A model generated the notes under the pieces. The model did no database searches, had not been told where the DNA came from, and saw only the letters and a program-made list of their open reading frames with translations. This document shows, piece after piece, positions 8,419-15,478 of a stretch of 21,754 nucleotides of DNA. The DNA comes from Candidatus Argoarchaeum ethanivorans. GTDB taxonomy: Archaea > Halobacteriota > Methanosarcinia > Methanosarcinales > EX4572-44. How positions within the stretch are numbered: the first letter of the stretch is position 1; every line of letters starts with the position of its first letter. Made by a program: the position numbers and the translations under genes. The DNA is taken from positions 1 through 21,754 of the forward strand of contig CAJHIR010000004.1 of the NCBI GenBank assembly GCA_905067535.1. The letters are read 5' to 3'.

Positions 8419-8808
8419 ATGCTATTAGATCCAATGGCTGATGCTCTCTCCACAATTAAGAATGCCGAGAGCACAGGTAAACCAGAGTGCATCATTAAAC
8501 CAGCATCGAAGCTGATCGGAAACGTATTAAAGGTCATGCAGGATGCAGGATATATCGGAGAATTTGAACTCGTGGATGATGGAAAAGCAGGAGTGTTCAC
8601 CGTAGAGTTAAAAGCTTGCATCAATAAGTGTGGTGTGATAAAACCACGGCACTATGTGAAACACATCGAATTTGAGAAATGGGAAAAACGATACCTTCCA
8701 GCAAAAAAATTCGGCACACTCATATTAACAACATCAAAAGGTGTAATGACTCACTACGATGCTTCGGAAAAAGACGTTGGGGGACAGCTCTTAGCATACG
8801 TGTACTGA
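8419..8808 (+). CDS. rps8: Small ribosomal subunit protein uS8
   Basis: uS8 binds the central domain of 16S rRNA. The 129-residue product has the archaeal pattern: [49 protein letters not shown], then [41 protein letters not shown], ending LLAYVY. A strong GAGGTGA precedes the ATG. Confidence 0.96.
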   Translation: MLLDPMADALSTIKNAESTGKPECIIKPASKLIGNVLKVMQDAGYIGEFELVDDGKAGVFTVELKACINKCGVIKPRHYVKHIEFEKWEKRYLPAKKFGTLILTTSKGVMTHYDASEKDVGGQLLAYVY

Positions 8809-8821
8809 AAAGGTGATAAAA

Positions 8822-9346
8822 ATGGAAACTAAAGTAGAAGTAAGCATTAGAGAGGGAGTTACAGCAGCTATTGTAGATAACATGGTCAGTGTTACAGGTG
8901 AAAAGGGCAGTCTTAATCGAGAGTTGTGGTACCCGGAGATAACAATAACAAAAACCGATTCTATGATGGTAGTAGAGACACAGAGCACACGCAAAAAACA
9001 AGCAGCAATGATCGGGACATTTGCGTCTCATCTGAGAAATATGATAAAAGGTGTAAGCGAAGGATACACCTACCGGATGAAAGTGGTCTTCGCTCACTTC
9101 CCAATACAGGTAAAAGTCACAAATGATTATGTATCTATAATCAATTTTCTTGGTGAGAAAAAGCCGCGAACAGCAAAAATATATGATGATGTCGATGTTA
9201 TTGTAAATGGTTACGAGGTAGAGGTCTCCGGGATTAATAAAGAGCATGTTGGACAAACAGCAGCAAATATCGAGCAAGCCACACGAATCAAAGGTTTTGA
9301 TCCAAGAGTATTCCAGGATGGAATATACATAGTGGAAAAATCATAG
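8822..9346 (+). CDS. rpl6: Large ribosomal subunit protein uL6
   Basis: uL6 lies near the factor-binding site. I chose ATG 8822 (174 residues, METKVEVSIREGV) because AGGTGAT at 8811-8817 is the ribosome binding site. A GTG at 8813 lies inside that site and is an unlikely start. The two tandem uL6 folds are visible: VDNMVSVTGEKGSLNREL, then RMKVVFAHFPIQVKV and NFLGEKKPR. The end is ATRIKGFDPRVFQDGIYIVEK. Confidence 0.95.
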   Translation: METKVEVSIREGVTAAIVDNMVSVTGEKGSLNRELWYPEITITKTDSMMVVETQSTRKKQAAMIGTFASHLRNMIKGVSEGYTYRMKVVFAHFPIQVKVTNDYVSIINFLGEKKPRTAKIYDDVDVIVNGYEVEVSGINKEHVGQTAANIEQATRIKGFDPRVFQDGIYIVEKS

Positions 9347-9358
9347 TGGGAGGCAATC

Positions 9359-9751
9359 ATGGAAAATAAACAATTACTTAAAGTGAGAAAACGGCAGAAG
9401 GCAAGAAAGCCAACATTCAAACGGGCAGATTCCCACAAGAAAAAAAGACTTGATGATAACTGGAGAAAACCACGAGGTCTGCACAGCAAAACACGCATAC
9501 ACATCAAAGGGAAATGCCCGGTAGTTAGTCCTGGATATGGCAGTCCTTTGAAAGTCAAAGGCATTCATCCTTCAGGATATAAAGAAGCTCTTGTTCACAC
9601 ACCTCTTGACATTGAAAATATAGATGCTCTAACCACTGCTATTAGAATTGGACATACGGTTGGACAAAAAAAGAGGGCGCTGATAGAAACACACGCAGAT
9701 GAACTTGGAATTAAAATACTAAACCGAAGACAAACAGAGGTTGCAGAATAG
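9359..9751 (+). CDS. rpl32e: Large ribosomal subunit protein eL32
   Basis: eL32 occurs only in archaea and eukaryotes. The 130-residue product has the family core [47 protein letters not shown] followed by [21 protein letters not shown]. The C-terminus is [35 protein letters not shown] lies before the ATG. One base separates it from rpl19e. Confidence 0.96.
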   Translation: MENKQLLKVRKRQKARKPTFKRADSHKKKRLDDNWRKPRGLHSKTRIHIKGKCPVVSPGYGSPLKVKGIHPSGYKEALVHTPLDIENIDALTTAIRIGHTVGQKKRALIETHADELGIKILNRRQTEVAE

Positions 9752-9752
9752 C

Positions 9753-10196
9753 ATGTCCAATCTATCAAACCAGCGAAGAATTGCATCAAAGGTGCTTAAG
9801 GTAGGTCTTGAAAGAGTCTGGTTAAACCCAGAAGTGTCAGAAGATGTTGCAAAAGCTGTCACACGAGAAGACATTAGAAAATTAGTTGCAGATGGCGCTA
9901 TTAAAAGAAAGCAGAAAAAGGGTATAAGTCGCGCAAGAGCAAGAGCAAGAGATATAAAAAGAGCCTACGGGCATTGTAAAGGACACGGTTCTCGCAAAGG
10001 TGCAAAGGGTGCAAGACGCCCCCGAAAGGAACAATGGATAAAAAAAATACGGGCATTAAGACGAAGACTGAGACAGCTTCGAGATGACGGCACAGTGGAT
10101 GCTTCCATACATCACAAGCTCTATCGAAAAGCTAAAGGCGGAGAATATCGAAGCGTAGCTCACCTCGAAGCCCACATCGAATCAATTAAAAAGTAG
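9753..10196 (+). CDS. rpl19e: Large ribosomal subunit protein eL19
   Basis: eL19 forms an intersubunit bridge in archaea and eukaryotes. The 147-residue product begins [27 protein letters not shown]. It contains the very basic stretch [32 protein letters not shown] and the C-terminal helix. ATG 9753 is preferred over TTG 9741: it gives the conserved N-terminus and has GAGGT at 9737-9741 upstream. Confidence 0.96.
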   Translation: MSNLSNQRRIASKVLKVGLERVWLNPEVSEDVAKAVTREDIRKLVADGAIKRKQKKGISRARARARDIKRAYGHCKGHGSRKGAKGARRPRKEQWIKKIRALRRRLRQLRDDGTVDASIHHKLYRKAKGGEYRSVAHLEAHIESIKK

Positions 10197-10205
10197 GAGA
10201 AAAAA

Positions 10206-10742
10206 ATGGCTACAGGACCACGATACAAAGTACCTTTCAGAAGAAGACGGGAAGGGCGCACCAATTACCATACTCGCCGTAAGCTAATCATATCCAAACA
10301 ACCACGACTGGTTACACGAAAAAGCTTGAGTCGCATGCAAATTCAACTGGTAACAGCAGAACAATCCGGCGATAAGACTCATGTCAGTTGTGTATCTACA
10401 GAGCTTAAAAAATATGGCTACACTGCAAGTACATCCAATACAACAGCAGCATATCTTACAGGACAACTTATGGGGCATCGCATGATTAAACAGGGCTGGA
10501 AATCAGCAATTCTTGACATAGGCCTCTACTCGTCTACAAAAGGCTCGAGGATCTATGCTGCACTGAAAGGAGTTGTGGATGCTGGTGTGGATGTGCCCTG
10601 TGATGCAAAGATATTTCCGGATGAGGAGCGAATACGAGGAGAAATTGCAGCAAAATACAATGGAACAGATATTACAACACAGTTTGAGAGCACTCTTGAG
10701 AAAATAACAAGCTTACAGGAGGAAAGAACGAATGAACAATAA
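10206..10742 (+). CDS. rpl18: Large ribosomal subunit protein uL18
   Basis: uL18 binds 5S rRNA with uL5. The 178-residue archaeal-type product shows [37 protein letters not shown]. It continues with [44 protein letters not shown] and [21 protein letters not shown] site precedes the ATG. Its last codons overlap the start of a short downstream frame, and AGGAGG (10717-10722) within its 3' end serves that frame. Confidence 0.96.
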   Translation: MATGPRYKVPFRRRREGRTNYHTRRKLIISKQPRLVTRKSLSRMQIQLVTAEQSGDKTHVSCVSTELKKYGYTASTSNTTAAYLTGQLMGHRMIKQGWKSAILDIGLYSSTKGSRIYAALKGVVDAGVDVPCDAKIFPDEERIRGEIAAKYNGTDITTQFESTLEKITSLQEERTNEQ

Positions 10743-10803
10743 AAGGACAGGGACAATGGGAAATGTATTTCTCTTGGCACTCTGTACACGGAGTGTGCAG
10801 TGA
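10732..10803 (+). CDS. Short coupled ORF 1 between rpl18 and rps5
   Basis: This 23-residue frame ([23 protein letters not shown]) overlaps the rpl18 end by 11 bases. It follows a strong AGGAGG. Its TGA overlaps the ATG of the next short frame (TGATG). Its start, ATGAACAATAAA, resembles the rps5 start, ATGGATAATAAA. It probably marks the original rps5 start and is not a dedicated peptide gene. Confidence 0.5.
   Translation: MNNKRTGTMGNVFLLALCTRSVQ
10782..10800. repeat. Hairpin in short ORF 1
   Basis: Arms CTGTACAC/GTGTGCAG enclose a GGA loop. The single imperfect pair is U-G in the sense RNA. The loop and 3' arm give GGAGTG, placed as a possible ribosome binding site for the ATG at 10803. 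Confidence 0.75.
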
Positions 10804-10865
10804 TGAACAATAAAATGACGATAGAGAATGTTTTTCTCTTGACACTCTGCACACGGGGTGTGTAG
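10803..10865 (+). CDS. Short coupled ORF 2 between rpl18 and rps5
   Basis: This 20-residue frame ([20 protein letters not shown]) is a diverged tandem copy of short ORF 1. Over their 3' 41 bases, 35 match. It starts at the ATG overlapping the ORF 1 stop and ends at TAG 10863-10865, two bases before the rps5 ATG. The gain or loss of six bases between the copies kept each frame open, which suggests selection for continuous translation. Confidence 0.5.
   Translation: MNNKMTIENVFLLTLCTRGV
10847..10865. repeat. Hairpin in short ORF 2
   Basis: Arms CTGCACAC/GTGTGTAG enclose a GGG loop. The imperfect pair is G-U in the sense RNA and falls at a different position from that in the hairpin at 10782. 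GGGGTG in the loop and 3' arm lies where an rps5 ribosome binding site would be. Confidence 0.75.
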
Positions 10866-10867
10866 TA

Positions 10868-11548
10868 ATGGATAATAAAGGGCCTAAAAGGAGGGGTGGT
10901 ACAGATAACCGAAGAACAGGTAAAAGACGCGAACGTGTTGAAGAGACGGTAGAATGGATTCCGCGAACCCGACTTGGTCATTTAGTAAAAGATGGACAAA
11001 TAACAGACATAGAAGAAGCTTTAAGATCGGGACTTCCAATTCGCGAATCTGAAGTGGTCGATACACTTCTTCCGGAACTTAGAGAAGAAGTCATAGATAT
11101 AAATATGGTGCAGCGAATGACCGACTCCGGAAGAAGGGTGAAGTTTAGAGCAGTTGTAATTGTTGGAAACGAGAATGGATTTATAGGATTTGGGCAGGGA
11201 AAAGATGTACAGGTTGGACCTGCTATAAGAAAAGCAGTTAATAAAGCAAAAAGAGGAATCACACAGGTTAAAAGAGGCTGTGGTTCATGGGAATGTGGTT
11301 GTGGAGAATCGCACACCGTTCCATTCAAAGTAACAGGCAAATCAGGCAGTGTGACTGTGGTGCTGAAACCCGCACCAAGAGGCTTGGGGCTTGTAGCAGG
11401 TGAAACTGCTAAGAAAGTCATGGAAATAGCAGGCATAAAAGATGTGTGGACTTATACAGAGGGCAAAACTCGAACTACGTTAAACTTTGCCAAAGCAACT
11501 TATGATGCCCTGCAGCATACAAACACAGCCAGAATGATGGAGCCATAA
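10868..11548 (+). CDS. rps5: Small ribosomal subunit protein uS5
   Basis: uS5 helps form the mRNA entry site and affects decoding accuracy. The 226-residue product has the archaeal segment [33 protein letters not shown]. The double-stranded RNA-binding-like core follows ([45 protein letters not shown]), then the C-terminal [28 protein letters not shown] 10868 is the third in a series of similar starts (10732, 10803, 10868). The overlap with rpl18 usual for this operon is lost here, and 125 bases intervene. Confidence 0.96.
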   Translation: MDNKGPKRRGGTDNRRTGKRRERVEETVEWIPRTRLGHLVKDGQITDIEEALRSGLPIRESEVVDTLLPELREEVIDINMVQRMTDSGRRVKFRAVVIVGNENGFIGFGQGKDVQVGPAIRKAVNKAKRGITQVKRGCGSWECGCGESHTVPFKVTGKSGSVTVVLKPAPRGLGLVAGETAKKVMEIAGIKDVWTYTEGKTRTTLNFAKATYDALQHTNTARMMEP

Positions 11549-12010
11549 ATGTACGCTGCGATCAGAATAAGAGGTAGTGTTAACACTCGTTCAGAGGTAG
11601 AAGACACCCTCAGAATGCTGCGTTTAAATCGTGTCAATCACTGTGTGGTGGTGGATGAGAATCCTCATTATAAAGGCATGATTCAAAAAGTAACCAGCTA
11701 TATTGCATGGGGTGAAATTACGAGCGAGTCGCTTGCACTAATCCTGAAAAACAGGGGAGAACTCACTGGTAGAGTAAAGATTACAGATGACTATGTCGCA
11801 GAGAATACCACTTATGCGTCAATTGATGAACTGTCAGAAGCAGTGTGCAGTGGCAGGACGATTTTAAAAAATGTGCCAAAATTACGCTGTGTGTTTAGAT
11901 TACACCCCCCAAGAAAAGGGCACCGTGGAATTAAAAAAACATACACTGAAGGCGGAGCACTTGGCTATCATGGCAAGGAAATAGTATCGCTCTTAAAAAA
12001 AATGAGGTGA
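11549..12010 (+). CDS. rpl30: Large ribosomal subunit protein uL30
   Basis: The 153-residue product is the long archaeal/eukaryal form: YAAIRIRGSVNTRSEVEDTLRMLRLNRVNHCVVVDENPHYKGMIQKV followed by YIAWGEI and FRLHPPRKGHRGIKKTYTEGGALGYHG. The ATG follows the rps5 stop directly. Its own stop is part of the GAGGTGA ribosome binding site of rpl15. Confidence 0.96.
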   Translation: MYAAIRIRGSVNTRSEVEDTLRMLRLNRVNHCVVVDENPHYKGMIQKVTSYIAWGEITSESLALILKNRGELTGRVKITDDYVAENTTYASIDELSEAVCSGRTILKNVPKLRCVFRLHPPRKGHRGIKKTYTEGGALGYHGKEIVSLLKKMR

Positions 12011-12016
12011 AAACAA

Positions 12017-12418
12017 TTGAGCAAAGAAAAAGTCAAAAAATATCGCGGATCACGTACATGCGGAGGCGGCACCCATAAAAACCGGCGAGGTGCAGGAAGC
12101 AGAGGTGGTCGAGGGATGGCAGGCGCACGTAAGCATCATATCATGCGATCAACGAAACTGGGTTTAGTATATGGAAAACATGGATTTACAAGCAAGAGAA
12201 CCACAGACAGAAAAACAGTGATTAACCTCTGGGAACTGGATGCGATGATAGAACATGTTGAAGGTGAAGCCAAACCACTGAATCTTTATGATCTTGGAAT
12301 TGAAAAAGTGCTTGGAAAAGGCAGAATCACCAAACCTGTTACCATCCATACAAGAGACATCTCTCGAATCGCGCGGGATAAAATAGAACAGGCTGGCGGC
12401 ACAATAACGGTGGCATAA
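12017..12418 (+). CDS. rpl15: Large ribosomal subunit protein uL15
   Basis: The 133-residue product shows the Gly/Arg-rich N-terminus KKYRGSRTCGGGTHKNRRGAGSRGGRGMAGARKHH and the C-terminal LGKGRITKPVTIHTRDISRIARDKIEQAGGTITV. The start is TTG 12017, placed 6 bases after a GAGGTGA site that overlaps the rpl30 stop. secY follows after 7 bases. Confidence 0.95.
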   Translation: MSKEKVKKYRGSRTCGGGTHKNRRGAGSRGGRGMAGARKHHIMRSTKLGLVYGKHGFTSKRTTDRKTVINLWELDAMIEHVEGEAKPLNLYDLGIEKVLGKGRITKPVTIHTRDISRIARDKIEQAGGTITVA

Positions 12419-12425
12419 CAAAAGC

Positions 12426-13904
12426 ATGAGTCTGTTTGAAAGTCTTGCACCAATAATACTGCGACTTCCGGCAGTATCACGTCCGGAAGGGCATCTACAT
12501 TTTAAAAAACGATTGAGCTGGACCTTAGGAATATTAGTCCTTTATTTTGCTCTCTGTAATGTCCCACTCTTTGGACTCTCTCCGGACTCAATTGACCTTT
12601 TCGAGTACTATCGTGCGTTTTTTGCAGGAGCATCTGGTTCTATCCTGTTACTTGGTATAGGGCCAATTGTGACCGCATCGATTGTACTGCAACTCCTGGT
12701 AGGCGCAAATATCATCAAAATGGATTTGAGTGACCCGCACCAGCAGGCACTGTTCCAGGGTGCACAGAAGTTTCTTGTGTTTATCATGATTGCACTCGAA
12801 GCTCTCCCCCAGCTCTTTGGTGGGTTTATCAGGCCAGATGAAGTGTTAGCAGCCACCCTTGGTGTTGGTACAAATATCATCATGCTGGTATTATTCATCC
12901 AGATATTCATTGGAGGACTGCTGGTCCTGTACATGGATGAAATCGTTTCAAAATGGGGCATCGGTTCAGGCGTTGGCTTGTTCATCATTGCAGGAGTTTC
13001 ACAACAGATTATCACAGGTGTGTTCAACTGGAAGCTCGATGAAACAGGTATCCCGATGGGCTTAATTCCAAAGTGGGTGTACATTGCACAGAACGTTGGT
13101 GCGGATTATCTTTTATCAGGTGACGGGATACTATTTATCATTGTTCGCGGGGGCATACTCGCACTAATAACCACTATCCTGATCTTTCTTATGGTTGTAT
13201 ATGTGGAGAGCACAAGAATCGAGATACCTTTGGCACACAGCGCTGTTAGAGGTGCTCGCGGAAGATTTCCGGTAAAACTCATTTATGCAAGCGTACTTCC
13301 GATGATTCTCGTGCGGGCTTTACAGGCAAACATCCAGATGATAGGTACTCTACTTTCAAGTCGTGGAACAACTTTTTTTGGTGAATACATTGGAAGTACA
13401 CCGTTAAATGGCATTATGTATTATCTTGCACCTCTTCACAGTCCAAGCGACTGGATACCTTCGTTAGTTGAGCAGCATTACCAGAGTATCGGTGCAGCAG
13501 CACCCGCGACATGGCAGATATTCTTACATGTATTCGCGGATGCAACAATGCTTGTTATCGGTGGGATCATCTTTGCCCTGTTCTGGATTGAAACAACAGG
13601 GATGGGCGCAAAAAGCGTTGCAGCAAAAATTGAGGGTTCAGGAATGCAGATACCGGGATTCAGGAGAAGTACAGGCAGCATTGAACGTGTGATGCAGCGA
13701 TACATTCCAAGAGTGACTATTATCGGAGGAGCGTTCATAGGCTTTTTGACTTTTGTTGCAAGTCTTCTTGGAACTGTCGGTGGTGTCGGTGGAACAGGAC
13801 TTTTGTTGACCGTGAGTATTATGTATCGCCTGTACGAGGATTTAGCCTCGCAGCAGTTAATGGAGATGCATCCAATGCTTCGAGGATTTTTGGGTGGACA
13901 ATAA
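12426..13904 (+). CDS. secY: Protein translocase subunit SecY
   Basis: SecY is the channel of the Sec translocon (with SecE and Sec61-beta) and moves proteins across or into the cell membrane. The 492-residue product has the archaeal N-terminus (SRPEGHLHFKKRLSWTLGILVLYF) and about ten membrane segments. The plug/TM2 region is at residues 60-95 (FAGASGSILLLGIGPIVTASIVLQLL). The long cytosolic loop contains IEIPLAHSAVRGARGRFPVKLIYASVLP. It ends the ribosomal operon. In many euryarchaea adk follows secY; here a repeat cluster does. Confidence 0.97.
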   Translation: MSLFESLAPIILRLPAVSRPEGHLHFKKRLSWTLGILVLYFALCNVPLFGLSPDSIDLFEYYRAFFAGASGSILLLGIGPIVTASIVLQLLVGANIIKMDLSDPHQQALFQGAQKFLVFIMIALEALPQLFGGFIRPDEVLAATLGVGTNIIMLVLFIQIFIGGLLVLYMDEIVSKWGIGSGVGLFIIAGVSQQIITGVFNWKLDETGIPMGLIPKWVYIAQNVGADYLLSGDGILFIIVRGGILALITTILIFLMVVYVESTRIEIPLAHSAVRGARGRFPVKLIYASVLPMILVRALQANIQMIGTLLSSRGTTFFGEYIGSTPLNGIMYYLAPLHSPSDWIPSLVEQHYQSIGAAAPATWQIFLHVFADATMLVIGGIIFALFWIETTGMGAKSVAAKIEGSGMQIPGFRRSTGSIERVMQRYIPRVTIIGGAFIGFLTFVASLLGTVGGVGGTGLLLTVSIMYRLYEDLASQQLMEMHPMLRGFLGGQ

Positions 13905-13905
13905 A

Positions 13906-14064
13906 CTGTAAAGCTGCGCTTTGCAGAGATTAAACCTAACAACTGCAAAGCTTGCGCTTTGCAGAAATAACCTCTAATGCAGAGATTAAACCTAACAACT
14001 GCAAAGCTTGCGCTTTGCAGAGATAACCTCCAACCTTCAATTCTCGATTGCGTTAGCAATCGAG
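13906..14064. repeat. Hairpin cluster after secY, with a 56-bp tandem duplication
   Basis: Four hairpins follow the secY stop. 13906-13926: CTGTAAAGC/GCTTTGCAG, loop TGC, one U-G pair. 13943-13964 and 13999-14020: CTGCAAAGC/GCTTTGCAG, loop TTGC. 14043-14064: CTCGATTGC/GCAATCGAG, loop GTTA. The segment 13922-13977 is repeated at 13978-14033 with two differences in 56 bases. The hairpins could stall or end transcription at the operon end, but there is no T-run after them. Confidence 0.9.
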
Positions 14065-14095
14065 TGCATAGAAAATAACGAACATTATCGAAAAT

Positions 14096-14104
14096 TTTAT
14101 AAAT
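14096..14104 (+). promoter_or_regulatory. Candidate TATA box of the NosD/dockerin gene
   Basis: TTTATAAAT preceded by the purine-rich CGAAAA fits an archaeal BRE/TATA pair. It lies 41 bases before the start of translation, which predicts a leader of about 15-20 nt. Confidence 0.6.
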
Positions 14105-14144
14105 AGAAATAGTGTAAGTAACTAATAAATGGGGGAAGAAAGAA

Positions 14145-15347
14145 ATGAAAAGAAACAAATTTTGGAAGGTATCGGTATTTGCACTTTTTTTCGCAGTACT
14201 GGCAGTTATAAGCATTGGATGCGCATCCGCTGATACGATTTACGTGCCAGAAGGGGGAAACCAGACAATCCAGCAGGCTGTGAATAACGCCTCAGAAGGA
14301 GATACGATTATTGTGAGGGATGGCACATACAACGAAAACGTGGACGTGGGCAAGTCGTATTTAACCATCCGGTCAGAGAACGGTTCTGCAAACTGCATCG
14401 TGAACGCATCGAATTCAAATGACCACGTCTTTGATGTGCAGCAAAATTACGTGAATATCTCAGGGTTCACGGTGGAAAATGCCACTGAATACCCAAAAGC
14501 TGGAATATATCTTAACGGCAGGCAGCACTGCAGCATCTCCAGTAACAACGCTTCGAACAACTACTACGGCATCTACCTGTATTCTTCGAGCAACAACAAC
14601 ACGCTCACGAACAACACCGCTTCGAACAACTACTACGGCATCCGCTTGTATCAGTCGAGCAACAACAACACGCTCACGAACAACACCGCTTCGAACAACG
14701 ACTACGGCATCTACCTGGAGTATTCGAGCAACAACAACACGCTCACGAACAACAACGCAAGCTCGAACAGCTACGGCATCTGGCTGCAGTCTTCGAGCAA
14801 TAACACGCTCACGAACAACACCGCTAACTCGAACAACTACTACGGTATCTGCCTGGATTCTTCGAGCAACAACACGCTCACAGAGAACACCGCATCGAAC
14901 AGCAACTACGGCATCTACCTGGATTCTTCGAGCAACAACCTCCTCTACCACAACAATCTCATCAACAACACCAACAACAACGCTTATGACACAAGCACCA
15001 ACCAGTGGAACACCTCAACCGTTGGCAACTATTACTCAGACTACACGGGAAGCGACAACGACAGCGACGGTATCGGCGACACTTCGCATCAAATTTTAGG
15101 CGGAAGCAGCATTGATTACTTCCCTCTGATGCACCCATGGGGAAAACCACCACTGAAAGGCGACCTTGACGATGATGATAAAATCACCTCTAAAGATGCT
15201 GCAATCGTGCTTCAAATTGCAGTCGGCAGCCACCCCTGCAATCCTCAGATCCTTGCTATTGCTGATGTTAGTGGCGACGGCAGGGTTTCATCACTTGACG
15301 CTCTTATGATTCTACAGAACTGCACAACTTCGTTGTGCAGAAAATAA
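14145..15347 (+). CDS. Secreted NosD-like beta-helix protein with C-terminal dockerin
   Basis: This is probably an extracellular or cell-surface protein. Residues 1-30 form a signal peptide (basic MKRNKFWK, hydrophobic core, ASA at the cleavage site). Residues 31-130 begin a NosD/pectate-lyase type right-handed beta-helix (IYVPEGGNQTIQQAVNNASEGDTIIVRDGTYNENV). Residues 135-270 are tandem repeats of about 23 residues (YGIYL..SSNNNTLTNNTASNN). The NosD cap NYYSDYTGSDNDSDGIGD and SSIDYFPLM follow. Residues 338-391 are a type I dockerin with two calcium-loop repeats (GDLDDDDKITSKDA and DVSGDGRVSSLDA), which would bind a cohesin. The last nine residues (NCTTSLCRK) and the approach to the stop come from a palindromic repeat, so the native C-terminus may be altered. 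The target polysaccharide or partner is unknown. Confidence 0.85.
   Translation: MKRNKFWKVSVFALFFAVLAVISIGCASADTIYVPEGGNQTIQQAVNNASEGDTIIVRDGTYNENVDVGKSYLTIRSENGSANCIVNASNSNDHVFDVQQNYVNISGFTVENATEYPKAGIYLNGRQHCSISSNNASNNYYGIYLYSSSNNNTLTNNTASNNYYGIRLYQSSNNNTLTNNTASNNDYGIYLEYSSNNNTLTNNNASSNSYGIWLQSSSNNTLTNNTANSNNYYGICLDSSSNNTLTENTASNSNYGIYLDSSSNNLLYHNNLINNTNNNAYDTSTNQWNTSTVGNYYSDYTGSDNDSDGIGDTSHQILGGSSIDYFPLMHPWGKPPLKGDLDDDDKITSKDAAIVLQIAVGSHPCNPQILAIADVSGDGRVSSLDALMILQNCTTSLCRK
14547..14960 (+). repeat. Tandem coding repeats of about 69 bp in the beta-helix gene
   Basis: About six units each encode one helix turn (TASNNYYGIYLYSSSNNNTLTNN and variants). Codons are nearly identical between units (ttcgagcaacaacaacacg recurs), which indicates recent expansion or gene conversion. 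Base composition here is more GC-rich than in the neighbouring genes. The repeats also create long empty frames on both strands. Confidence 0.85.
15320..15340. repeat. Hairpin forming the end of the dockerin gene
   Basis: Arms CTGCACAAC/GTTGTGCAG enclose TTC, identical to the copy at 5759-5779. It is translated as the last residues of the dockerin protein, and the stop codon lies just after it (15345-15347). Confidence 0.9.
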
Positions 15348-15361
15348 CTCTTAAAAATTAC

Positions 15362-15394
15362 TAACAACTGCACAACTTCGTTGTGCAGTTGTTA
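15362..15394. repeat. Extended hairpin with a 15-bp perfect stem
   Basis: The core at 15368-15388 matches 15320-15340. Flanking bases extend the pairing to 15 bp (TAACAACTGCACAAC with its complement around TTC). It is the strongest hairpin in the window. It could mark the 3' end of the dockerin transcript, though no T-run follows. Confidence 0.85.
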
Positions 15395-15397
15395 ATC

Positions 15398-15466
15398 CTC
15401 GACTACGAAGTAGTCGAGTTGTGCAAAAATATAATACTGATAACTCTCGACTACGAAGTAGTCGAG
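15398..15466. repeat. Two identical hairpins before purL, 48 bp apart
   Basis: 15398-15418 and 15446-15466 both have arms CTCGACTAC/GTAGTCGAG and loop GAA. They are spaced by 48 bases. The sequence after each is also similar: GAG...CAAAAATATA after the first, GAGGT...CAAAATATG at the purL start. This suggests duplication of the hairpin together with the purL start region. Confidence 0.85.
15426..15436 (+). promoter_or_regulatory. Possible TATA box of purL
   Basis: AAATATAATAC between the two hairpins resembles a TATA box. A start about 25 bases downstream would fall in the second hairpin and give a short leader. Read-through from the dockerin gene is also possible. Confidence 0.3.
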
Positions 15467-15467
15467 G
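15463..15467 (+). promoter_or_regulatory. purL ribosome binding site overlapping a hairpin
   Basis: GAGGT lies 11 bases before ATG 15479. Its first four bases (GAGG, with GAG in the stem) overlap the end of the hairpin at 15446-15466, so folding of the RNA would hide part of the site. Confidence 0.5.
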
Positions 15468-15478
15468 TCATACAAAAT

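Noticed and set aside
13906..14064. Bacterial-type intrinsic terminators
   Set aside because: None of the hairpins is followed by a run of T, and the same hairpins lie inside the ribosomal operon, where transcription must continue.
14460..15099. Long frames of 206 codons (plus, 14479-15099) and 163 codons (minus, 14460-14951)
   Set aside because: They are out-of-frame readings of the beta-helix repeats, give low-complexity Thr/Arg or Val/Arg proteins and lack ribosome binding sites.
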